Assembly: GCF_030503855.1 (NCBI RefSeq)
Contig: NZ_CP129971.1
Span: 2,852,001 to 2,916,000, forward strand
DNA length: 64,000 nt
Direction of reading: 5' to 3'
Source of the DNA: Marivirga salinae
Lineage (GTDB): Bacteria; Bacteroidota; Bacteroidia; Cytophagales; Cyclobacteriaceae
In this document: positions 18,866 through 27,900 of the stretch, one piece after another
How positions within the stretch are numbered: position 1 is the stretch's first letter
Layout: each line of letters starts with the position of its first letter
Notes under the pieces: model-generated
Databases searched by the model: none
Seen by the model: the letters and a program-made list of their open reading frames with translations, nothing else
What the model was told of the DNA's origin: nothing
Translations under genes and position numbers: made by a program

Positions 18866-21001
18866 TTATACTGTCTCTAATTTAACACCAGATTTGATAT
18901 AGTAATCGATATCTATATTTATTATAGTGCCTCTTCCTTTTACCGAATCAATATTAAGGTTGCCATTCAAGGATTGTATTCTCGACTTGATATTTTGTAA
19001 TCCCAGGCCGTTTGATTTCTCTTTGTAATCAAAACCTTGCCCATGGTCTTCTACTATTAAATTAATGTTATTAAGATTAGTCACTATTTGAACTTCTACA
19101 AAATCTGTTTTAGCATGTTTTATTATATTGGTAATCAGTTCTTGTAAAATTCTATAAATCTCAACTTTAAAATTATCATCAAGCTGATTAAGTTTTCTCT
19201 CATTATGAAATATATATTCTATCTCAAAAGTGGCTATTTCAGAAACATCGGATAGATATTTCTTCAAGAAATCTGCAAAAGAATGATTAAGCATTTCTGG
19301 TGGTGTGAGGTTATGCGAGATTGTTCTTACCTCAGAATATATAGTATCCACCCCTTTTATCAGTTTTTTCAGCTGCGTATTTTCGTTTGATGAATTCTCT
19401 AATGATTGTAATTTCATTTTTATGGCGGCCAATCCTCCAGCAATTCCATCATGCAATTCTTTTGCTATGCGTTCTTTTTCATTTTCCTGACCTTCTATCT
19501 GTGCTCTGATTGTTTTAATTTCAAATTCTCGTATTAGTTCTAGGGTTTTTTGTTGATTTACTTCCTCCGTTTTTGCAGCTAATTGCTCTTTGCTTTTTAC
19601 TTTTTGTCTATATACAATTAGTAAAATGATTACAGGTACCAAAATTGAAATTGCGCTTATAATCACGATGTTTTTTATTAGAGCTTGACGTTTTAATTCA
19701 TTTTCCTGATTGAGTATGTTTGCTTTTTGAAGCTCTCGATTTTTGTTTAAGATGTCTATTTTTTTATCTCTTTGTAGTAATTCATATTTGTTTTCCTGTT
19801 CTTCTAAAGATTTATTTAATAGTTCTTGTTCAAAGATGGCAATCTCCTTTTCCTGTTGAATTTCACGTAATGCTTTGTTTTTCCTTAATAATTCAATTTC
19901 CTTATCTTTCTTTTCGGTTTCATATTGAGCTAATAATTCCTCAGTTTTCATTTTATGCTCTAATGCGTTAATACTGTCTAATTGCTGATAGAATTTTTCA
20001 ATATGAGTAAGCGCATTTTTGTAGTCTTTTAAGTTTTCATAACTATCAGAAATATTAGCATGAATATAGGGAGTATGTATTGAATTTATTCTGTTTGATA
20101 TTGTTAGGCTTTTTTCATATTCCCTAATAGCCTTTTCATATTCTCCCATAGCATTATATGTCAGTCCAAGGCGATTATAACTTACAAGAAGATCTTTATC
20201 TAATTTCTTTCTTTCTTGAATCTCGATTGCTCTTTTAGTGGTTTCTAGCGCTTGTTCGTAAGCATTCTGTTGTAAATATGTATTGGCAATCCCGTTTAAA
20301 GGGGTTAAAGTGCAGTAATCATCATTAATTTCTTTGCAGGCTTCCAGGCTTTTTTGATAATATTCTCGAGCTTCATCATATAATCCCTGTTGATATTTTA
20401 CTACTCCAATATTATTTATAGTAATGGCGTATTGATATCCTTTTTTACTGAGAGAAGCGCTTTCTTTAAATAATTCAGATGCTTTATCATAATGTTGCTG
20501 TTTAAGATAGATAGTTCCAATATTATTAATGAAAGGTGGGATTAGTTCATTGAAATTATGATCTCTAGCTATTTTCAATCCTTTGGTATAATAGGCTAGG
20601 CTTTCCTCTCGTTGGCCAGTTTCTTCTAAGAGTACACCAATTTCTTTATAACATTTACTGATCGCTTTATATTCCTTCTGGATTAAATAAGTTGATAGCG
20701 CTTTTTTTAACAACACTTTTGAAGAGTCATAATTTCCTTCGTTTAGGAGTAGTTTACCTAATCTGAAATAACTATCTGCCTCTTCTTTTTCCAACTTATA
20801 TTGTTTACTTAAAGCAATTGCTTGGTTAATTAAACTTTTTGCCCGAGTAGGTTCTGAAGTAATTTTAGAATCAAAATCATCTAATAGGGCATGTACTCTT
20901 TCAACCACCTCCAGTTCATCTGTATTTCCTTGTGAAAAACCACTTGAACATAAGAAAAGGGAAATAATTGATGTAAGAATTATAAAACACAGTTTATCCA
21001 T
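18866..21001 (-). CDS. TPR-containing sensor histidine kinase (HisKA_3)
   Basis: 711 residues. A signal peptide or N-terminal anchor (MDKLCFIILTSIISLFLCSSGFSQ) is followed by TPR repeats in the periplasm (about 30-350), a coiled coil, one membrane helix (about 445-467), a HisKA_3 dimerisation domain with His517 in KELHDGIAGGLAAIK, and a HATPase_c domain with the N-box (ELITNIIKHAKT), DHGQGFD and GLGLQNIKSR. It should phosphorylate the adjacent LuxR-type regulator. The signal sensed by the TPR region is unknown. Confidence 0.93.
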   Translation of the reverse strand: MDKLCFIILTSIISLFLCSSGFSQGNTDELEVVERVHALLDDFDSKITSEPTRAKSLINQAIALSKQYKLEKEEADSYFRLGKLLLNEGNYDSSKVLLKKALSTYLIQKEYKAISKCYKEIGVLLEETGQREESLAYYTKGLKIARDHNFNELIPPFINNIGTIYLKQQHYDKASELFKESASLSKKGYQYAITINNIGVVKYQQGLYDEAREYYQKSLEACKEINDDYCTLTPLNGIANTYLQQNAYEQALETTKRAIEIQERKKLDKDLLVSYNRLGLTYNAMGEYEKAIREYEKSLTISNRINSIHTPYIHANISDSYENLKDYKNALTHIEKFYQQLDSINALEHKMKTEELLAQYETEKKDKEIELLRKNKALREIQQEKEIAIFEQELLNKSLEEQENKYELLQRDKKIDILNKNRELQKANILNQENELKRQALIKNIVIISAISILVPVIILLIVYRQKVKSKEQLAAKTEEVNQQKTLELIREFEIKTIRAQIEGQENEKERIAKELHDGIAGGLAAIKMKLQSLENSSNENTQLKKLIKGVDTIYSEVRTISHNLTPPEMLNHSFADFLKKYLSDVSEIATFEIEYIFHNERKLNQLDDNFKVEIYRILQELITNIIKHAKTDFVEVQIVTNLNNINLIVEDHGQGFDYKEKSNGLGLQNIKSRIQSLNGNLNIDSVKGRGTIINIDIDYYIKSGVKLETV

Positions 21002-21053
21002 CTCAAGCGACTTTCATTATTGATTACATAATTAAGCATAGTTTCACAAAAAA

Positions 21054-21075
21054 CACTCATCATTTTTAGTGATTT
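21054..21075. repeat. 22-bp dyad, copy 1 (upstream of histidine kinase)
   Basis: CACTCATCATTTTTAGTGATTT matches copy 2 at 21820 with one mismatch. CACT and AGTG give dyad symmetry with a 10-base spacing. It lies 53 bases before the kinase start codon, a plausible position for a regulator site. Confidence 0.45.
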
Positions 21076-21166
21076 ATTTTTATGGTTATTTCTAATGATG
21101 CTTATAGTCAATGACTTAACTAATTTTGATAAAATTAAATCGGAAGTTAAAACTAATTGAAGTTAT

Positions 21167-21288
21167 CATGAAATGAGCATAAATTTTAGAATCCTCAACA
21201 TACCAACTGAGGATAGCTTGCCTGCCTCTGGCAGGGATAAAATTTATTGAATTCCATGTGACCGTTGAAAGTAAACACTATACACATG
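21167..21288 (+). repeat. Two-block upstream module, copy A
   Basis: Block 1 (21167-21214) and block 2 (21258-21288, ending on the ATG of the next gene) recur in the same order and relative orientation at 31202-31078 on the minus strand. The interval between them (43 bases here, 46 there) is unlike except for GAATTCCAT just before block 2. This copy also carries a CCTGCC/GGCAGG hairpin near 21220. It probably holds a promoter or regulator site shared by two genes. Confidence 0.55.
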
Positions 21289-21768
21289 AAAAATCAAATG
21301 TATTTAATGTTATTTTTTTCAGTACTCATCGGCAGTCTATTCCATTCGGTAGAAATTAAAGCCCAGGAATTAGGGAAATATATCGAACAATATGAAGGCA
21401 GAAAAGGGGCTAGAACCTTTAGGGTGAAATTACTAAGAATAGGAGAGAAGGAAAATGAAGAAGTTTTAATTCAAATCTCAGGTGTTGATGATCCAATTAG
21501 TGGCAAAATTTATAAGTATAAAAAAGAATGGCAACGTAGTGAAAAAAGATTCAAAAACTATCAATATGTGACTACACAAATTCCTGATAAAGAACGGTTT
21601 GCAACACTTCATTCCAATACTCAATACGGGAGTCAAGTATTGAAAGTCTATTTAATTGATAATCCTTCGGAAGCAATATCAATTTACCCGACAGAGTATC
21701 AGAAGAATTTAGATCCATTATTTATGTATGATCAGTACAAAAGACAGATGGAAGAAGTAAAGAAGTAG
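21286..21768 (+). CDS. Exported protein of unknown function
   Basis: 160 residues from the ATG at 21286; an in-frame ATG at 21265 lies inside the repeated upstream block and would put seven residues before the signal peptide. The signal (MKNQMYLMLFFSVLIGSLF...IKAQ) is clear. The mature part is a small lysine-rich beta domain with no motif I recognise. It lies between the two-component system and the giant adhesin and faces the adhesin, 199 bases away. Confidence 0.65.
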   Translation: MKNQMYLMLFFSVLIGSLFHSVEIKAQELGKYIEQYEGRKGARTFRVKLLRIGEKENEEVLIQISGVDDPISGKIYKYKKEWQRSEKRFKNYQYVTTQIPDKERFATLHSNTQYGSQVLKVYLIDNPSEAISIYPTEYQKNLDPLFMYDQYKRQMEEVKK

Positions 21769-21819
21769 TAATAAAGGCTAAGCTCATTTTAATCTATACT
21801 TGTAATCAGCTTGCTGGAC

Positions 21820-21841
21820 CACTCACCATTTTTAGTGATTT
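21820..21841. repeat. 22-bp dyad, copy 2 (upstream of adhesin)
   Basis: CACTCACCATTTTTAGTGATTT differs from copy 1 (21054) at one base. Here the outer bases extend the symmetry to ACCACT/AGTGAT. It lies 126 bases before the adhesin start codon. The surrounding 199-base gap shows no other feature. Confidence 0.45.
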
Positions 21842-21967
21842 TTATACTTACTGTTTTATGATGGTTTATTCCATGCCATCCAATCCTAGATTTGCTATTG
21901 TTCAAATGTAAATGATTTGACCATTAACACATATATATTTTAATCTAAATCAGAACCTTTATTTGAA

Positions 21968-24946
21968 ATGAAAAAACTACTACTATTAATTTCATTTTTT
22001 ACATTTATTTCTTTGCTGTATTCAGCTAATAAGCTTTCAGCACAAAATTACCCTCCAGTTTTTGATAAAAATACTCTTAAAGGAACTAGGGGGATTACAA
22101 TTCCTAAACCAGATGCTGATGACAGAAGTGGTTATGGCACTGATTTACAATTTATAGGTGATATTAATAATGATGGACTGGAAGATATAGCTATTTCTAG
22201 TGGAGCGACAACAGTTGATGGACTGGATAACGCAGGTAAGGCTTATATCATTTTCGGTTCTAATGATGAATTTGATTTTCCATTTGACCTGAGTACGCTG
22301 AATGGGAGCAATGGGTTCGTAATAGAAGGAGTTGTAGAAGGTGAAAGGAGAGGGAGAGAAGTTGCAGGCCCTGGTGATATTAATGGTGACGGAATAGATG
22401 ATTTAATTATTGGTGGGGCAGGTAGTTATGATGTGAAAATTCTATATGGAAAACCGTCTTTTCCTTCTTTAATTGAATCTTCAGATATAGGCGGAAGTAA
22501 TGGTTTTAGTATAGAAGTTTCAAAAAGTGGTTCTGTTGCTAAATTGGGAGATATCAATGGAGATGGAATTAATGATTTTATTATAGCTACCCCTGATAGT
22601 TTCAATGGCTTCAGTGCTTGTATAGTTTTTGGGCGATCTGATAATTTTCCATCAGAAATTGATGTTACATATCTTGATGGAGTAAAAGGTTTTAGAACCA
22701 CTGATTTTATGGCATCTGGTCCTGGAGATCAAGTTGGAAGCGCTGGTGATATCAATAATGACGGAATAAATGATATTTTAATTGGAAGCAGGAATGGTTT
22801 CAGCCCTGAAAGATCAATCAGCTATGTATTGTTTGGTAAAAATGGAACATTTGACCCCTTAGTTGAAATAGAAGATGTTGACGGAAGTGATGGATTCAAA
22901 ATCGATAACAGAGATAATAATTTTTTAACTTTTGTTGGCCCTATTGGTGATGTCAATGGTGATGGAATAGATGATTGCTTTTCTGAAAATAATATCATTT
23001 TTGGCTCTAATGATCCTTTTCCTGCTGAGATGATGATGGCAGATTTTGACGGGGATAACGGTTTTGTTGTGAAAGACATGCTTCTGTGTGCCGCCCCTGC
23101 AGGTGATCTTAATTTTGATGGTATTGATGATTTTATAATTGCTGACCCCAATATTAACATTGTATATGGCACAACAGATGGGTTCCCTTCTGAATTTGAT
23201 AGGGCAGATATTGATGGAACTAATGGTTTTTTGATTGATGATATGGATCATTCTAATGTTGGAAGACCAATTGACGGGGGCAAAGATTTCAATGGTGATG
23301 GTTTGGATGACTTCATTTTTGGTGAATGGACTTATCGGTCTGAAAGTGTATATGTTGTTTTTGGTGGGGATCATTACGCAATTCCTTTTCATGATGACTA
23401 TCCTAAACTGGAAAATATAACTACAGAGGGATTTTCCTTGCTTGTAAATGCAAAGGAAAAAGGTAAAGTTAATTATGCTGTTTTTGAAAGCAGTACTTAT
23501 TATACTGTTGATTATGAGGAAATTAATGAAGGAACAGATGCAGTTTTACAGGGTAGTTTTCCAATAAATACCAAGGATACTGAAATCATTAATGTTATTG
23601 ATGAACTGAAATCAAGCTCTCAATATGATGTTCATTTCTATTTTGAAGATGATGCTAATAATTTTGGAGAAATATTTTCATTTGAGGATATAGAAACATT
23701 ATTTGACCCTGAAAGTGCTTTTGTAACAACTTGGGATACTGAAGAAGAGGGTGATACTAATAATGATCAAATAGAACTAAGAGTTTCTGGTGGATATTAT
23801 GATATCTATTGGGAAAAGGTGACAGATCCTTCGGTAAATGGAGTTTTAGAAGATCAATCTGGAACCACTACTATTACATTTCCTGAACCAGGAGTTTATC
23901 AGGTTTCTTTACCAGAGAGTATTACTCGCTTTTATTTTCCGTTTTATAGTAATGATCCTGCCAAATTATTAACTGTGGAACAGTGGGGTGATGCTCAGTG
24001 GCAATCGATGGAGGATATGTTTTATGGTTGTTCCAATTTGACTATTCCAGCTGATGATATACCTGATTTATCAGAAGTAACTAGTATGAATTACATGTTC
24101 TACCAGGCTTCATCATTTAACAGTGACATCAATGATTGGGACGTATCTAATGTGACAGATTTTAGCTCTCTTTTTACATTTGCCCATAGTTTTAATCAAA
24201 ACCTAAATAATTGGGATGTAAGCAATGCCACCACCATGAGAAGTACATTTTATGGTGCATCTTCTTTTAATTCTGATATTTCTAACTGGGATGTGAGCAA
24301 TGTGACAGATATGTATTTTATGTTTTCCAATGCCACTTCTTTTAATCAGGATATCGGGGATTGGGATGTGAGTAAGGTTACAAAAATGGGTTGCTTATTT
24401 AGGGAGACACCATTCAATCAGGATATTGGAGAATGGAATGTGAGCAATGTTAAGAACATGAATGAGATGTTTAGAAAAGCATCAGCATTTAATCAGGATA
24501 TAAGTGGCTGGGATGTAAGCCAAAATACGACTATGTATTTTATGTTTTCTGAAGCCTCTAGTTTTAATCAAGATATTGGAGGGTGGGATGTTGGAAATGT
24601 AGAAGATATGTATTCCACCTTCAGAGATTCACCGGCTTTTGATCAGGACCTTGGAGATTGGGATATTTCAAAGGTGGAAAATATCCGCATGTTTTTAGAT
24701 GATAGCGGTCTTTCACCATGTAATTATTCTGCTACACTGGAAGGCTGGTCAAAATTATCTCTTCAAGATGGTTTGTTTTTTCATGCTGGGAATTCTAAAT
24801 ATCCATCTGAAGCTGCAGAATATAGGCAGTCCATTAAAGATGATTTTGGTTGGACTATTTATGATTACGGTGAACTATCAAATGAAGTAACTATTTCAAC
24901 TAGTCAAGAGATTTCATGTCCTGGAGCATCAGAACGCCACTCTTGA
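21968..24946 (+). CDS. Type IX-secreted giant adhesin, N-terminal part (frameshifted)
   Basis: 992 residues up to an out-of-frame stop. A signal peptide (about 1-25) is followed by seven FG-GAP repeats (about 55-470) each carrying a calcium-binding DxNxDGxxD loop, a beta-rich linker, and nine or so 26-residue BspA/DUF285 repeats (about 680-925; SFNQDIxxWDVSxVxxM). The sequence then enters an SprB-like domain at SCPGAS and runs into a stop. Removing one base near 24932 joins it to the frame of the following segment and restores an ASNATLEGES reading, so both parts are one gene of about 2254 residues. Either a real mutation or a sequencing error is possible. Confidence 0.85.
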   Translation: MKKLLLLISFFTFISLLYSANKLSAQNYPPVFDKNTLKGTRGITIPKPDADDRSGYGTDLQFIGDINNDGLEDIAISSGATTVDGLDNAGKAYIIFGSNDEFDFPFDLSTLNGSNGFVIEGVVEGERRGREVAGPGDINGDGIDDLIIGGAGSYDVKILYGKPSFPSLIESSDIGGSNGFSIEVSKSGSVAKLGDINGDGINDFIIATPDSFNGFSACIVFGRSDNFPSEIDVTYLDGVKGFRTTDFMASGPGDQVGSAGDINNDGINDILIGSRNGFSPERSISYVLFGKNGTFDPLVEIEDVDGSDGFKIDNRDNNFLTFVGPIGDVNGDGIDDCFSENNIIFGSNDPFPAEMMMADFDGDNGFVVKDMLLCAAPAGDLNFDGIDDFIIADPNINIVYGTTDGFPSEFDRADIDGTNGFLIDDMDHSNVGRPIDGGKDFNGDGLDDFIFGEWTYRSESVYVVFGGDHYAIPFHDDYPKLENITTEGFSLLVNAKEKGKVNYAVFESSTYYTVDYEEINEGTDAVLQGSFPINTKDTEIINVIDELKSSSQYDVHFYFEDDANNFGEIFSFEDIETLFDPESAFVTTWDTEEEGDTNNDQIELRVSGGYYDIYWEKVTDPSVNGVLEDQSGTTTITFPEPGVYQVSLPESITRFYFPFYSNDPAKLLTVEQWGDAQWQSMEDMFYGCSNLTIPADDIPDLSEVTSMNYMFYQASSFNSDINDWDVSNVTDFSSLFTFAHSFNQNLNNWDVSNATTMRSTFYGASSFNSDISNWDVSNVTDMYFMFSNATSFNQDIGDWDVSKVTKMGCLFRETPFNQDIGEWNVSNVKNMNEMFRKASAFNQDISGWDVSQNTTMYFMFSEASSFNQDIGGWDVGNVEDMYSTFRDSPAFDQDLGDWDISKVENIRMFLDDSGLSPCNYSATLEGWSKLSLQDGLFFHAGNSKYPSEAAEYRQSIKDDFGWTIYDYGELSNEVTISTSQEISCPGASERHS

Positions 24947-27900
24947 GGGTGAGTCATCAATTAATGATGTTGAATTTAAATGGTTTAATGAGGAAGATGA
25001 GTTAATTGGTGAGGATGAAGTATTGGAAAATATTGGAGCTGGAACCTACACACTCAAAGTAGAAGCTACAGCTGATTGTTTTTATACTAAAGAAATTACA
25101 CTCACTGACGGAACAGATACGGAGGCACCGGAGATTACTTGTCCTGATGATCAAAAATTAAATCCAGGTGAAAATCTTAAGGATTATACTTCTCTGGCAG
25201 TAGTATCCGATAATTGTGATTCTGATGTTTCAGTGAGTCAATCTCCTGAAGCAGGTACTGAATTTACAGAAGAAACAACAGTTACTTTAACTGCTGAAGA
25301 TGCTAGTGGAAATACAAAAGCTTGTACTTTCATTATTGAAGTAACTCCTGATACTGAAGCACCTGAACTGACTTGTCCAGATAATCAAGAACTGGCCTGT
25401 GATGCTACAGTAATTCCAGATTATACTGATTTGGTAAGTGTTTCCGATAATAGAGATTCAAGTCCTGAAGTGACTCAATCTCCGGCAGCTAGGAGTCCTT
25501 TTACTGCAGGTATGACTATTTCCATAAAGGCAAAGGATGAAGCAGGAAATGAATCTACCTGTGAATTTTTGGTTAATCTTGAAGAGGATACTGAATCTCC
25601 TGCTATTGAATGCCCTGATGATCAGGAATTAATTCCAGGTGAAAATCTTAAGGATTATACTTCTCTGGCAATAGTATCCGATAATTGTGATTCTGATGTT
25701 TCAGTAAGTCAATCTCCTGAAGCAGGTACTGAATTTACAGAAGAAACAACAGTTACTTTAACTGCTGAAGATGCTAGTGGAAATTCAAAAACTTGTACTT
25801 TCGTTATTGAAGTAACTCCTGATACTGAAGCACCAGAACTGACTTGTCCAGATAATCAAGAACTGGCCTGTGATGCTACAGTAATTCCAGATTATACTGA
25901 TTTGGTGAGTGTTTCCGATAATAGAGATACTAGTCCTGAAGTGACTCAATCACCGGTTGCAGGAAGTCCTTTTACTGCAGGTATGACTATTTCCATAAAG
26001 GCAAAGGATGAAGCAGGAAATGAATCAACTTGCGAATTTTTAGTCAATCTTGCAGCAGATACTGAATCGCCTGTTATTGAATGCCCAGAAGATCAGGAAT
26101 TAATTCCTGGTGAAAATCTTAAGGATTATACTTCTCTGACAGTAGTATCCGATAATTGTGATTCTGATGTTTCAGTGAGTCAATCTCCTGAAGCAGGTAC
26201 TGAATTTACGGAAGAAACAACTGTTACTTTAACTGCTGAAGATGCTAGCGGAAATACAAAAATCTGTACTTTCATTATTGAAGTAACCCCTGATACTGAA
26301 GCACCAGAACTGACTTGTCCTGATAATCAAAGTCTAGCCTGTGATGCAACTGAAATACCTGATTACACTGATTTAGTAAGTGTTTCTGATAATAGAGATG
26401 CAAGCCCAATTATCACACAATCGCCAGAAGCTGGAAGTGAATATACAGCAGGTATGACCATTACTATTTCGGCTGAAGATGAATCGGGTAACGTATCCAG
26501 CTGTGACTTTGTAGTCAACAGTGAGGAAGATACTGAATCTCCGACTTTAAGCTGCCTAGCACCTCAAACCGTAACAATTGGTGGAAGTTTAGCTGATTAT
26601 ACTTCACTTGTAACAGTTGAGGATAATTGTGATGCGGAACCTACAGTAAGTCAATCAGTTGCTCCTGGTACTGAGATTACAGAAGATATTACTATTACAA
26701 TTACAGCTGAAGATGCTAGTGGAAATATAGAAAACTGTGAAATAGAGATTATTGCAACTTCAGAACCTGATACCGAAGCTCCTGAAATCACATGTCCAGA
26801 TGATCAGTTTTTAGCCTGTGGAGCTACCGAAATTCAAGATTATACTGATTTGGTAAGTGTTTCTGATGATAGAGATCCAAATCCGATCATCACACAATCA
26901 CCTGAGGCTGGAAGTGAATTTACAGAAGGTATGTCCATTACTATTTCGGCTGAAGATGAATCGGGTAATGTATCCAGTTGTGACTTTGTGGTCAACAGGG
27001 AGGAAGATACAGAATCTCCGACTATAAGCTGCCTAGCTCCTCAAACCATAACAATTGGTGGAAGCTTAGCTGATTATACTTCACTTGTAACCGTTGAGGA
27101 TAATTGTGATGCTGAACCTATAGTAAGTCAATCAGTTGCTCCTGGTACTGAGATTACAGAAGATATTTCTATTACAATTACAGCTGAAGATGCAAGTGGA
27201 AATATAGAAAACTGTGAAATTGAAATAATTGCAACTTCTGATGCTGATACGGAAGCTCCTGAAATCACCTGTCCAGAGGATCAGGTTTTAGCTTGTGGAG
27301 CAACGGAAATCCCTGATTATACTGGTTTAGTAAGTGTTTCGGATGATAGAGACCCAAATCCGATCATCACACAATCGCCAGAAGCTGGAAGTGGATTTAC
27401 AGAAGGTATGACCATTACCATTTCGGCTGAAGATGAATCGGGTAACGTATCCAGCTGTGACTTTGTAGTCAACAGTGAGGAAGATACTGAATCTCCGTCT
27501 TTAAGCTGCCTAGCTCCTCAAACCATAACAATTGGAGGAAGCTTAGCTGATTATACATCACTTGTAACGGTTGATGATAATTGTGATGCAGAACCTACAG
27601 TAAGTCAATCAGTTGCTCCTGGTACTGAGATTACAGAAGATATTACTATTACAATTACAGCTGAAGATGCAAGTGGAAATATAGAAAACTGTGAAATTGA
27701 AATAATTGCAACTTCTGATGCTGATACGGAAGCTCCTGAAATCAGCTGTCCAGAGGATCAGGTTTTAGCTTGTGGAGCAACGGAAATCCCTGATTATACT
27801 GGTTTAATAAGTGTTTCGGATGATAGAGATCCAAATCCGATCATCACACAATCACCTGAAGCTGGAAGTGAATATACGGAAGGAATGACCATTACTATTA

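Noticed and set aside
22426..23392. Several open frames on the minus strand opposite the adhesin FG-GAP repeats
   Set aside because: They arise because the repeated DxNxDGxxD codons lack stops in the reverse frames. They have no start context, signal or recognisable domain and are shadows of the adhesin.
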